Assembly: GCA_900553265.1 (NCBI GenBank) | Contig: USDD01000043.1 | Coordinates: 1-21,846 of the forward strand | Length of the DNA: 21,846 bases | Reading direction: 5' to 3' | Source of the DNA: an uncultured Eubacteriales bacterium | GTDB lineage: Bacteria; Bacillota; Clostridia; Christensenellales; Aristaeellaceae | Translations under genes and position numbers: made by a program | Notes under the pieces: model-generated | The model's database searches: none | What the model saw: the letters and a program-made list of their open reading frames with translations, nothing else | Told to the model about the DNA's origin: nothing | Part shown: positions 14,311 to 21,846 of the stretch, one piece after another | Numbering within the stretch: position 1 is the stretch's first letter | Layout of the letters: each line of letters opens with the position of its first letter

Positions 14311-14347
14311 CCTTCGCTCCGGCACGGTTTTGCGCCGGAGCGAAAGG
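14311..14347 (+). promoter_or_regulatory. Hairpin between transport and synthesis genes
   Basis: CCTTCGCTCCGGC (14311-14323) pairs with GCCGGAGCGAAAGG (14334-14347), leaving one bulged A. No U-run follows on the plus strand; AT-rich bases precede it, so on the minus strand it would look more like a terminator. It may partly terminate or mark an RNA-processing site between btuD and cbiB. Confidence 0.5.
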
Positions 14348-14386
14348 CGTATCTTTCGGATATTCACGCAAAGGACGGACGGACAG

Positions 14387-15334
14387 ATGGAATTCTTCAG
14401 ATGGAACATCGCGGCCATGCTGGTGGGACTGATGCTGGACTTCCTCATCGGCGACCCCGAGGGCTGGCCCCACCCGGTGATCTTTATCGGCAGATACATC
14501 TCGTGGATGGAGAAGAGGCTGCGCGCCCGGGGCGGCAATCTGCGCGTTTCTGCGCTATGGCTCACCGCGTCCACGGTGCTGCTGAGCATGCTCTGCTGCG
14601 CGGCGGTTCTCCTTCTGCTCTCCCTTCTGGGAAGGGCGGCGCTGTTCGCGGGCATGTGCGTGGTCTCATGGACGGCGCTCTCGGCGAAATGTCTGGCCAG
14701 GGAGGGCCGCGGCGTGATGAAGGCGCTGGAGAGGTCCGTGGAGGACGGACGCAGGCAGGTGGCGCGCATCGTGGGCCGCGACACGGCCCGGCTCAGCGCC
14801 GACGAGATTGTCCGCGCCACGGTGGAGACGGTGGCCGAGAACGCCTCGGACGGCGTGCTCTCGCCGATGCTGTATCTGGCGCTGGGCGGGCCGGTGCTGG
14901 CCATGGGCTTCAAGGCCGCCAGCACGCTGGACTCCATGGTGGGCTATCTGGACGAGAAATATCGCGACATCGGCTGGGCCAGCGCGAAGCTGGACGACGC
15001 GCTGAACTATCTTCCCGCGCGGCTGACGGGACTTTTGATGTGCGCGGCCGCGTTCCTGACGGGCATGGACGGCAGAAGTGCCCTGCGCGTCATGCGGCGC
15101 GATCACGCCAACCATCTCAGCCCCAACTGCGCGTGGCCCGAGTCCGCGGCGGCGGGCGCGCTGGGCGTGCGGCTGGGCGGAACCCACGAGTACTTCGGCA
15201 AGACCGTGGTCAAGCCCACCATCGGCGACGACACGCGCCCGGCGGAGCCGAAGGACATTCTGCGCACCAACAGGCTGATGTACGGCGCGGCGCTGCTGCT
15301 GGCCGCGATGCTCGGGGCGGTGATGCTGCTGTGA
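14387..15334 (+). CDS. cbiB: Adenosylcobinamide-phosphate synthase
   Basis: An integral membrane enzyme that joins adenosylcobyric acid to (R)-1-amino-2-propanol O-phosphate, made by CobD, forming the lower-loop linker. Its 315 residues match the family. Seen motifs: GDPEGWPHPV at 22-31, ETVAENASDGVLSP at 147-160, STLDSMVGY, and SPNCAWPESAAAGALGVRLGG (SPN-GWPE in most homologues, here with Cys-Ala). Hydrophobic segments lie near 8-22, 57-84 and at the C-terminus. I chose ATG 14387 because it gives the conserved N-terminus and follows a purine-rich AAGGACGGACGGACAG; an upstream frame extension is unlike the family. It overlaps cbiD by four bases (GTGA). Confidence 0.95.
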   Translation: MEFFRWNIAAMLVGLMLDFLIGDPEGWPHPVIFIGRYISWMEKRLRARGGNLRVSALWLTASTVLLSMLCCAAVLLLLSLLGRAALFAGMCVVSWTALSAKCLAREGRGVMKALERSVEDGRRQVARIVGRDTARLSADEIVRATVETVAENASDGVLSPMLYLALGGPVLAMGFKAASTLDSMVGYLDEKYRDIGWASAKLDDALNYLPARLTGLLMCAAAFLTGMDGRSALRVMRRDHANHLSPNCAWPESAAAGALGVRLGGTHEYFGKTVVKPTIGDDTRPAEPKDILRTNRLMYGAALLLAAMLGAVMLL

Positions 15335-16392
15335 CGGAAAATCCGAACCGCCCCCTTCGCGAGGGCTTCACCACCGGGAGCTGCGCGGCGGCGGCGGCGC
15401 TGGCCTGCTGTCTCTGGCAGCGCGACGGCGAGTGCCCCGAGCGGGTGGAGCTGACCGTGCCCGAGGGCCGCACCTACGCGCCGCGCATCGTCGCCCATGG
15501 CGACGGCTCCTGCGGCGTGGTCAAGGATTCGGGCGACGACCCGGACATCACCTCCGGCATGGAGGTCGTGGCCATGGTCGAGCTGCTGGGCGGCGACGGC
15601 CCGATCCGCTTCCGCGCCGGCGACGGCGTGGGCACCATCACCCAGCCCGGGCTCAAGCTGCCCGCGGGCGAGGCCGCCATCAATCCCGTGCCCCGGAGGA
15701 TGATCGAGGACGCGGTGCGCAGCGTGTTCGGCGCGCGGAGCGCGGCTGTGACCGTTTCCATCCCCGGCGGGCGGGAGCTGGCGAAAAAGACCTTCAACCC
15801 CCGGCTGGGCATCGAGGGCGGGCTCTCCGTGCTGGGCACCAGCGGAGTGGTGCGACCCATGAGCGAGGAGGCGCTGAAGGATTCGCTGCTGGTGGAGCTT
15901 CAGATGCGCGTCCGTCAGGGGTACAAAAATCTGCTCTTCACCTTCGGCAATCAGGGCGAGGAGGCGCTGAAGAAGCTCTTTCCCGGCGGCTGCATCGTCC
16001 AGACGAGCAATTACCTCGGCTGGATGCTCGACCGCGCGGCGGAGCTGGGCGTGGAAAGGCTGCTCATCGGCGGCCATCCGGGGAAGCTGAGCAAGGTGGC
16101 GGCGGGCGTGATGCAGACCCACAGCGCCTGTGCCGACGCGCGCCGGGAGGCGATCGTCACCCATCTCGCGCTCATGGGCGCGCCGCGCTGCCTGCTTCAG
16201 GCGGTCTATGACAGCGTGACCACCGAGGCCGCCGTCGGCCTGATCCGCGCGGCGGGCATGGACGAGGTGTGGAACCGCCTGGCGCAGGCGGCGAAGCGCT
16301 ACTGCACGCTGCGCGTGCGCGGACAGATCGAAATCGAAATCGTATTCACCGGCTCCGCCGGGGAGATGCTGGGAGGAACCGTCGAACCATGA
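15331..16392 (+). CDS. cbiD: Cobalt-precorrin-5B C1-methyltransferase
   Basis: Methylates C-1 of the corrin ring, using SAM, in the anaerobic (early cobalt) cobalamin route. Its 353 residues match the family. The N-terminal signature LREGFTTGSCAAAAA is at 9-23, followed by VVKDSGDDPDIT, GDGVGTITQPGL, and VPRRMIEDAV. Later come the Gly-rich GNQGEEAL and GHPGKLSKVAAG motifs typical of CbiD. The start is a GTG that overlaps the cbiB stop (GTGA); no ATG nearby gives the conserved N-terminus. It overlaps the cobD start by four bases (ATGA). CbiD is diagnostic of the anaerobic pathway. Confidence 0.96.
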   Translation: MTENPNRPLREGFTTGSCAAAAALACCLWQRDGECPERVELTVPEGRTYAPRIVAHGDGSCGVVKDSGDDPDITSGMEVVAMVELLGGDGPIRFRAGDGVGTITQPGLKLPAGEAAINPVPRRMIEDAVRSVFGARSAAVTVSIPGGRELAKKTFNPRLGIEGGLSVLGTSGVVRPMSEEALKDSLLVELQMRVRQGYKNLLFTFGNQGEEALKKLFPGGCIVQTSNYLGWMLDRAAELGVERLLIGGHPGKLSKVAAGVMQTHSACADARREAIVTHLALMGAPRCLLQAVYDSVTTEAAVGLIRAAGMDEVWNRLAQAAKRYCTLRVRGQIEIEIVFTGSAGEMLGGTVEP

Positions 16393-17438
16393 CCCACGGA
16401 GGAAATGTCTGGCAGGGCGAAGGCCCGAAGCACTGGCTGGATTACTCGGCCAATCTGCGCCCCGAGGGCGCGCCCGAATGGGTGAAAAGCGCCCTGCTGC
16501 GCGCGGTGGACAGCGCCGCGTACTATCCCGACCCGGAGATGAAGCGCGCCCGGCGGGCCATGGCGCAGGCTCTGAATCTGCCCGAGGAAAACGTGCTGCC
16601 CACCGCGGGCGGCATCTCGGCCATCGACCTCATCGCCCGGCAGTCGGAGCGCGCGGTGCTCACCACGCCCTGCTTCGAGGAATACGAGCGGCAGAGCCGG
16701 GAGCACGGCGCGCCGGTGCGGAAGGTCTCGCTGCTGGACGGGCGGCGGCTGATTTCCCCGGCGGAAGCGCTCCGAAAGGAGCTGCGCGGCGGCGAGACGG
16801 TCTGGCTGTGCAATCCCATGAACCCCGTGGGCGCGGCCTTCTCCCGGGACGAGGTGGCCGCGCTGCTGCGGCTGGCGGAGGAAAGGGGCGCGTTCCTCGC
16901 CGTGGACGAGGCCTTCGGCGAATACTGCCCGGAGCACTCGGTGCGCAATTGGGTGACGGAGCATCCGTCCCTGGCGGTGGTCGGCTCGCTGACCAAGATT
17001 CTGGGCATTCCCGGCGTGCGGCTGGGCTATCTGTGCGCGGACGCGGCGATGGTGAAGCAGCTCCACGCCCGGCAGATCACTTGGGAGGTCAGCTGCTTCG
17101 CCTCCGCCGTGGCCGAGGAGCTGCCCGACCACGCTGCCGAGATCGAAGCCGACGCGGCGCGCTCCGCCCGGCGGCGGGAGGCGCTGCGCGCGCAGCTGGA
17201 GGCGCTGGGCGCGTTCGTCTATCCGTCTCAGGCGCCGTTCCTGCTGGCGGATTTCGGCTTCCCGGTGGAGAAAATGGCGGAGAATCTCAGGAAAAAGGGC
17301 GTCCTCGTGCGAAGCTGCATGAGCTTCGACGGTCTGGCCGACGGCCGGCATCTGCGGCTGGCGGTCAAGGATGAAGAATCGAACGCGCGGCTGATTGCGG
17401 CGCTCAGGGAGGAAATGACATGCGCGGAAAATCGCTGA
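16389..17438 (+). CDS. cobD: L-threonine O-3-phosphate decarboxylase (PLP-dependent)
   Basis: A class I/II aminotransferase-fold PLP enzyme expected to decarboxylate threonine phosphate to (R)-1-amino-2-propanol O-phosphate, the substrate of CbiB. The 349 residues begin MTHGGNVW, the HGGN start typical of CobD, then DYSANLRPEG. Key residues: NPMNPVG with Asn145, Asp173 in VDEAFGEYC, Schiff-base Lys203 in SLTKILGIPGVRLGY, and an Arg near the C-terminus in HLRLAVKD. Histidinol-phosphate aminotransferase is the closest alternative by sequence, but the HGG start and the surrounding cbi genes favour CobD. The start overlaps cbiD by four bases and the end overlaps cbiP by 19. Confidence 0.9.
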   Translation: MTHGGNVWQGEGPKHWLDYSANLRPEGAPEWVKSALLRAVDSAAYYPDPEMKRARRAMAQALNLPEENVLPTAGGISAIDLIARQSERAVLTTPCFEEYERQSREHGAPVRKVSLLDGRRLISPAEALRKELRGGETVWLCNPMNPVGAAFSRDEVAALLRLAEERGAFLAVDEAFGEYCPEHSVRNWVTEHPSLAVVGSLTKILGIPGVRLGYLCADAAMVKQLHARQITWEVSCFASAVAEELPDHAAEIEADAARSARRREALRAQLEALGAFVYPSQAPFLLADFGFPVEKMAENLRKKGVLVRSCMSFDGLADGRHLRLAVKDEESNARLIAALREEMTCAENR

Positions 17439-18952
17439 TGTTTCAGGGAACCGGCTCGTCCGTGGGCAAATCCATGCTCTGCGCGGCGGTGCTGCGGATT
17501 TTTAAGCAGGACGGCCTGCGCGCCGCGCCGTTCAAGGCGCAGAACATGGCGCTGAACTCCTACGCCACCAGCGAGGGGCTGGAGATGGGCCGGGCTCAGG
17601 TAACTCAGGCCGAGGCCGCGGGCGTGGAGCCGTCGGTGAAGATGAACCCGGTGCTGCTCAAGCCCACGTCCGACCGCCGCAGTCAGGTGATCGTGGGCGG
17701 CGTGCCCGTGGGCACCATGTCCGCCGTGGAATACGAGGCCTACAAGCCCCGGCTGCGCGCGGAGGTCAAGCGCATCTACGACGAGCTGGAGAGCGGGTAC
17801 GACGCGGTGGTCATCGAGGGCGCGGGCAGCCCGGCGGAGATCAACCTCAAGAAGGGCGACATCGTGAACATGGCCATGGCCGAGGCCGCCGACGCGCCGG
17901 TGATCCTCATCGGCGACATCAACCCCGGCGGCGTGTTCGCCGCGCTGTACGGAACCGTGAAGCTCCTGCCGGTGAACGAGCAGAGGCGCATCAAGGGCGT
18001 CGTCATCAACAAATTCCGGGGCGATGTGAAGATTCTGGAGCCGGGACTGAAAATGCTGGAGGATCTGCTGCACATTCCCGTCATCGGCGTGATTCCGTGG
18101 ATGGACGTGGACGTGGAGGACGAGGACAGCGTGACCGAGCGCTTCGAGCGCCGCATGGGCTGCGGCTCCATCAAGGCCGCCATCGTGCGCCTTCCGCACA
18201 TCTCCAACTTCACCGATTTCAGCCTGCTGGCCGGCGAGCCGGACGTGGAGGTGTTCTACGCCGAGCGCCCGGGCGAGCTGAAGGACGCGGACGTGATCCT
18301 GCTGCCGGGCACCAAGAACACCATCGAGGACCTGAACTGGCTCAAGCAGCGCGGGCTGGCCGACGAGATCATCCGCCGGGCGCGGGACGGCGCCATGGTC
18401 GTGGGCGTGTGCGGCGGCTATCAGATGCTGGGCGAGACGCTGCGCGACCCGATGCACGTGGAATCCCGCATTCCCGAGATGGCCGGACTGGGCCTTCTGA
18501 ATCTGGACGTGGAATTCCGCGCGGAAAAGACGACGGTGCAGTCGTCGGGGGCCATCGCCTGCGAAAGCGGCTGGCTGAGCGCCTACAACGGCGTGGTGCT
18601 GGACGGCTATGAGATTCACGCCGGCGTGAACGCCTTCGGCCCGGGCTGCGTGCCCTTCCTGTATCTCAACGGCCGAACCGAGCCCGACGGCGTGACCAAC
18701 CGCGCCGGCAACGTCATCGGAACCTATCTCCACGGCCTGTTCGACACCGGCGTGTTCTGGCGCGCCGTGGTCAACCGTGTGCGCGAACAGAAGGGCATGG
18801 ACGCGCGGGACGGCGAGGTGCTGACCATCGAGCAGTACCGCGACCGGGAATTCGACCGGCTGGCCGCCGTGGTGCGGCAGAATCTGGACATGGACGCGGT
18901 CTACGCCATTCTGCGCGGACAGGACGTGCCCTGCGGGCGGTGGGACGAATGA
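17420..18952 (+). CDS. cbiP: Adenosylcobyric acid synthase (glutamine-hydrolysing)
   Basis: Amidates carboxylates b, d, e and g of adenosylcobyrinic acid a,c-diamide, using glutamine and ATP. At 510 residues it matches CbiP/CobQ. The N-terminal dethiobiotin-synthetase-like domain has P-loop GTGSSVGKS (10-18) and FKAQNMALNS (about 36-45). The C-terminal class I glutamine amidotransferase domain has the nucleophile Cys331 in GVCGGYQMLGE, followed by GYEIHAG and His438 in GTYLHGLFD. GGGAGGAAA lies before ATG 17420 inside the cobD end. It shares ATGA with cbiA. Nothing is missing. Confidence 0.97.
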   Translation: MRGKSLMFQGTGSSVGKSMLCAAVLRIFKQDGLRAAPFKAQNMALNSYATSEGLEMGRAQVTQAEAAGVEPSVKMNPVLLKPTSDRRSQVIVGGVPVGTMSAVEYEAYKPRLRAEVKRIYDELESGYDAVVIEGAGSPAEINLKKGDIVNMAMAEAADAPVILIGDINPGGVFAALYGTVKLLPVNEQRRIKGVVINKFRGDVKILEPGLKMLEDLLHIPVIGVIPWMDVDVEDEDSVTERFERRMGCGSIKAAIVRLPHISNFTDFSLLAGEPDVEVFYAERPGELKDADVILLPGTKNTIEDLNWLKQRGLADEIIRRARDGAMVVGVCGGYQMLGETLRDPMHVESRIPEMAGLGLLNLDVEFRAEKTTVQSSGAIACESGWLSAYNGVVLDGYEIHAGVNAFGPGCVPFLYLNGRTEPDGVTNRAGNVIGTYLHGLFDTGVFWRAVVNRVREQKGMDARDGEVLTIEQYRDREFDRLAAVVRQNLDMDAVYAILRGQDVPCGRWDE

Positions 18953-20277
18953 ACCGCGTGCTCATCGCCGGAACCGGCTCCGGCTGCGGCAAGACCACCG
19001 TGGTCTGCGCATTGCTTCAGGCGCTGAAGAACCGGGGCGAGGACGTGGCCTCCTTCAAGTGCGGCCCGGACTACATCGACCCCATGTTCCATTCGGAGAT
19101 CATCGGCGCTCCCGGCGGCAACCTCGACCCCTATTTTCTGGACGAGGACGGCCTGCGCGGCTGGTTCGCCCGGGGTGCGGCCGATCTGAACGTCGTCGAG
19201 GGCGCGATGGGCTATTACGACGGCCTGTCCATGGATTCCGACCGGGCTTCGGCCTTCTCCGTGGCCAAGGCGCTCTCAGCCCCCGCGGTGCTGGTGGTCA
19301 ACGCCAAGGGCATGGCCCTCTCCGCCGCCGCCGCGGTGCGCGGTTATCAGACCTTCCGCCCGGACAGCCGCATCGCGGGCGTGATTCTCAACCGCGTGTC
19401 ACCCATGACCTATCCGGGGCTGAAAAAGACCGTGGAGGCCGAGTGCGGCGTTCCGGTCTACGGTTCTCTGCCGCCCATGCCCGAGTGCGCGCTGGAGAGC
19501 CGCCATCTGGGCCTCGTCACGGCGGGGGAGATCGCCGACCTGAAGGAGAAGATGCAGGCGCTGGCCCGGCAGGCGGAGAAGAGCCTCGATCTGGAGGGGC
19601 TGATTGCGCTGATGCGCGCCCAGCCGCCCGTGCTCACGCCGCCGCCGGCCTTCGAAAGGCTCGGCAGCGTCCGCGTCGCCATTGCCCGCGACCGCGCCTT
19701 CTGCTTTTACTATCGCGAGAATCTGGAAATTCTGCGCGATCTCGGCGCGGAGCTGATCCCCTTCAGCCCGCTTGCCGACGAGACGCTGCCCGAGTGCGAC
19801 GGCCTGATTCTCGGCGGCGGCTATCCCGAGCTGTACGCCGAAGCGCTCAGCCGAAACCGCGCCAGCCTCGATTCCATCCGCGGCGCGGTGCTCGGCGGAC
19901 TGCCCACCGTGGCCGAGTGCGGCGGCTTCATGGCGCTGTGCCGGAGCATCGCGGGCTTCCCCATGGCGGGCGTGATCGACGCGGCCTGCGAGAATAAAGG
20001 AAAGCTCACCCGCTTCGGCTACGCCGAATTCACGGCCTCGTCGGACAATCTGCTCCTGCCCGCGGGCGGAAGCATCCGCGGCCACGAGTTTCACTACTGG
20101 GACGCGGACGCGCCCGGCGGCGCGTGGACGGCGGTCAAGCCCTCCGGGAGAACGTGGAAATGCGCCTACGCCACGGACACGCTCTACGCGGGCTATCCCC
20201 ATCTGAGCTTCGCTCAGAACCCGGACGCGGCCCGGCGCTTCGTGCAGAAGTGTCTGGAATATCGGAAGAATCACTGA
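18949..20277 (+). CDS. cbiA: Cobyrinic acid a,c-diamide synthase
   Basis: Amidates the a and c carboxylates of cob(II)yrinic acid with glutamine and ATP, one step before adenosylation and CbiP. The 442 residues show P-loop GTGSGCGKTT (8-17), KCGPDYIDPMFH, VEGAMGYYDG, and in the C-terminal amidotransferase domain GGGYPELYA and nucleophile Cys324 in VAECGGFMAL; GHEFHYW supplies the late His. I chose ATG 18949, which overlaps the cbiP stop (ATGA) and starts MNRVLIAGTG; a GTG three codons upstream is less likely. A short gap separates it from cbiC. Confidence 0.96.
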   Translation: MNRVLIAGTGSGCGKTTVVCALLQALKNRGEDVASFKCGPDYIDPMFHSEIIGAPGGNLDPYFLDEDGLRGWFARGAADLNVVEGAMGYYDGLSMDSDRASAFSVAKALSAPAVLVVNAKGMALSAAAAVRGYQTFRPDSRIAGVILNRVSPMTYPGLKKTVEAECGVPVYGSLPPMPECALESRHLGLVTAGEIADLKEKMQALARQAEKSLDLEGLIALMRAQPPVLTPPPAFERLGSVRVAIARDRAFCFYYRENLEILRDLGAELIPFSPLADETLPECDGLILGGGYPELYAEALSRNRASLDSIRGAVLGGLPTVAECGGFMALCRSIAGFPMAGVIDAACENKGKLTRFGYAEFTASSDNLLLPAGGSIRGHEFHYWDADAPGGAWTAVKPSGRTWKCAYATDTLYAGYPHLSFAQNPDAARRFVQKCLEYRKNH

Positions 20278-20279
20278 TA

Positions 20280-20299
20280 TTGCACTGAATGCGGTGCAA
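20280..20299 (+). other. Small hairpin between cbiA and cbiC
   Basis: TTGCAC (20280-20285) and GTGCAA (20294-20299) form a 6-bp stem around an 8-nt loop in the 49-bp gap. It is too weak for a terminator. It is the only sizeable gap in the synthesis part of the operon. Confidence 0.35.
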
Positions 20300-20326
20300 A
20301 ATCCCTTTGGAAAGGAAGAAACAGCC

Positions 20327-20947
20327 ATGAAACCCATGGAAATCGAAAAACGCAGCTTCGAGATCATCGCCTCGGAGCTGGGCGAAAAAAAGCTCGACCC
20401 GGAGTACGATCTGCTGATTCGCCGGGTCATTCACACTACGGCGGACTTCGACTACGCCGACAATCTGGCCTTTTCCGACCGCGCCATGGGCGTGCTGACG
20501 GACGCGCTTCGCAGCGGCTGCCCGGTGGTGACGGACACCACCATGGCCATGGCCGGTATCAACAAAAAGACGCTGGCGCGGTTCGGCGGCGAGGTGCACT
20601 GCTTCATCGGCGACGCGGACGTGGCCGAGCAGGCGAAGGCCCGGGGCGTGACGCGCTCGCTGGTGTCCATGGAGAAGGCGGCGGACACGCTGCCCGACGC
20701 GGTGTTCGCCATCGGCAACGCCCCCACGGCGCTGTTCTCCATCTGCGATCTGGTGCGCGCGGGCCGGCTGCATCCCAAGATGGTCATCGGCGTGCCCGTG
20801 GGCTTCGTCAACGTGGTGGAGGCCAAGGAGGAGATCATGGCGCTGGGCGTGCCGTACATCGTGGCCCGGGGCCGCAAGGGCGGCAGCAACGTGGCGGCGG
20901 CCATCGTCAACGCCGCGCTCTATCAGATGGTTCAGCGGGAGGAATAA
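20327..20947 (+). CDS. cbiC: Cobalt-precorrin-8 methylmutase
   Basis: Moves the C-11 methyl group to C-12, giving cobyrinic acid in the anaerobic pathway. The 206 residues match CbiC/CobH. The catalytic His is His36 in RRVIHTTADFDYADNL; further signatures are PVVTDTTMAMAGI, FAIGNAPTALF, and GVPVGFVNVVEAKEE, with RGRKGGSNVAAA near the end. GGAAAGGAAG lies about 8-17 bases before ATG 20327; an in-frame upstream extension to 20294 has no such site. Four bases separate its stop from cbiF. Confidence 0.96.
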   Translation: MKPMEIEKRSFEIIASELGEKKLDPEYDLLIRRVIHTTADFDYADNLAFSDRAMGVLTDALRSGCPVVTDTTMAMAGINKKTLARFGGEVHCFIGDADVAEQAKARGVTRSLVSMEKAADTLPDAVFAIGNAPTALFSICDLVRAGRLHPKMVIGVPVGFVNVVEAKEEIMALGVPYIVARGRKGGSNVAAAIVNAALYQMVQREE

Positions 20948-20951
20948 AGCT

Positions 20952-21707
20952 ATGGTACATTTTGTGGGCGCGGGCAGCGGCGCGGCGGATCTCATCACCG
21001 TGCGCGGCGCGAGACTGCTGGGCGAGGCCGACGTGGTGATCTACGCCGGTTCGCTGGTGAACCCGGAGCTTCTGAAGTATGCGAAACCCGAATGCGAAAT
21101 TCACGACAGCGCGAAGATGACGCTGGAGCAGGTGATCGGCGTGATCCGCGCCGCCGAGGCGGCGGGCAAGACCACCGTCCGCCTGCACACCGGCGATTCC
21201 AGCATCTACGGCGCGGTGCGCGAGCAGTTCGACGAGCTGGACAGAATGGGCGTGGAATACGACGTGTGCCCCGGCGTGAGCGCCTTCTGCGGCGCGGCGG
21301 CGGCGCTCAGGGCGGAATACACGCTGCCCGACGTGACCCAGACGGTCATCATCACCCGCATGGAGGGCCGCACGCCGGTGCCCGAGCGGGAGAAAATTCG
21401 ATCCCTCGCCGCCCATCAGAGCACCATGGTGCTGTTCCTGAGCACCGGACTGCTGGAGGGCCTTCAGCGCGAGCTGATGGCCGGTGGCTATGCGCCGAAC
21501 ACCCCCGCAGCCATCGTCTACAAGGCCACCTGGCCGGAGCAGCGCGTGTTCCGCTGCACCGTGGACACGCTGGCGAAAACCGCCGCGGACAACCGCGTGA
21601 CCAAGACGGCGCTGATCCTCGTGGGCCGCTTCCTCGGCGACCGGTACGAGCGCTCCAAGCTCTACGACCCCACCTTCACCACTGAATTCCGCGAGGCGGA
21701 AAAGTGA
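20952..21707 (+). CDS. cbiF: Cobalt-precorrin-4 C11-methyltransferase
   Basis: A SAM-dependent uroporphyrin-III C-methyltransferase-fold enzyme that methylates C-11 of cobalt-precorrin-4. The 251 residues fit. The N-terminal loop is VGAGSGAADLIT (5-16) where most relatives have GPGDPDL; the second signature is VRLHTGDSSIYGAVREQ (76-92), then PGVSAFCGAAAAL. Its length, the YAGSLVNPELL segment and its place after cbiC identify CbiF/CobM rather than CbiL or CbiH. Its end overlaps the next frame by four bases (GTGA). Confidence 0.94.
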   Translation: MVHFVGAGSGAADLITVRGARLLGEADVVIYAGSLVNPELLKYAKPECEIHDSAKMTLEQVIGVIRAAEAAGKTTVRLHTGDSSIYGAVREQFDELDRMGVEYDVCPGVSAFCGAAAALRAEYTLPDVTQTVIITRMEGRTPVPEREKIRSLAAHQSTMVLFLSTGLLEGLQRELMAGGYAPNTPAAIVYKATWPEQRVFRCTVDTLAKTAADNRVTKTALILVGRFLGDRYERSKLYDPTFTTEFREAEK

Positions 21708-21846
21708 GCGGGGTGAGGGAGGAGCGGAAGGGAGCGGCGCCGATTGCCGAAGCGGCAGCCGAGCCGAGCGGCGCATTGACCGCCGAAGCGACAGCCGAGC
21801 CGAGCGGCGCATTGACCGCCGAAGCGACAGCCGAGCCGAGCGGCGC
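21704..21846 (+). CDS. Start of next operon gene, repeat-rich N-terminus (partial)
   Basis: A GTG overlapping the cbiF stop (GTGA, the same junction type as cbiB-cbiD) opens a frame that stays open to the window edge. It reads MSGVREERKGAAPIAEAA and then 12-residue units AEPSGALTAEAT. The repeat period of 36 bp keeps the frame. By common gene order the next gene could be cbiG or another cbi gene, but nothing visible identifies it. The repeats could instead be a non-coding minisatellite, with the true start downstream. Confidence 0.45.
   Translation, partial: MSGVREERKGAAPIAEAAAEPSGALTAEATAEPSGALTAEATAEPSG
21746..21846 (+). repeat. 36-bp tandem repeat at the window edge
   Basis: Units start at 21746, 21782 and 21818 (the last cut by the window). 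Units 1 and 2 differ at one base (GCA/ACA codon), and unit 3 equals unit 2 as far as seen. The array may continue beyond the window. Confidence 0.9.

Noticed and set aside
14311..14347. Full intrinsic terminator ending the operon after btuD
   Set aside because: No U-run follows the stem on the plus strand, and the cbi genes continue without a recognisable new promoter.
14401..15330. N-terminal extension of cbiD across the whole of cbiB
   Set aside because: It is cbiB read out of frame; the GTG at 15331 gives the conserved CbiD start and a GTGA overlap.

Overview
The window looks like a chromosomal segment from a GC-rich member of the Bacillota, probably a gut-type clostridial lineage. The signs are strong AGGAGG-type ribosome binding sites, a short single-domain RsmC, an anaerobic (cbi-type) cobalamin pathway behind a cobalamin riboswitch, and a Gram-positive style secreted repeat protein. 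The taxonomic guess is inference from gene content only.

The left third is transcribed leftward. From right to left it holds rsuA (23S/16S-type pseudouridine synthase), rsmC (16S rRNA guanine methyltransferase), a roughly 0.9-kb block of mosaic repeats, a small probably truncated membrane protein, and uvrC. A second mosaic repeat block fills positions 1-790, beyond the end of uvrC. The two blocks are built from the same modules in opposite orientation. Many modules are hairpins in which both arms change together between copies. A 73-75-bp triple-hairpin element occurs once in each block, in inverted orientation on either side of uvrC.

Positions 5286-5796 are a divergent control region. A leftward promoter serves rsuA. 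A consensus rightward promoter (TTGACA, 17 bp, TATAAT) reads into a cobalamin riboswitch, an antiterminator/terminator pair, and then a long rightward operon.

The operon starts with a 1720-residue secreted protein. It has a signal peptide, a low-complexity linker, two NEAT-like domains, nine immunoglobulin-sized repeats, and a C-terminal half-copy of the substrate-binding protein encoded next. Then come btuF, btuC and btuD, a corrinoid-type ABC importer whose ATPase carries an unusual C-terminal domain of about 110 residues. These are followed by tightly overlapping genes cbiB, cbiD, cobD, cbiP, cbiA, cbiC and cbiF of anaerobic adenosylcobalamin synthesis. At the right edge another overlapping reading frame begins with 36-bp in-frame repeats and runs off the window.

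The working model is that one riboswitch-controlled transcript couples surface capture of corrinoid, import, and de novo synthesis plus lower-side-chain assembly. The capture role of the giant protein is inferred from the riboswitch, its neighbours and its shared domain with BtuF. It has not been shown.
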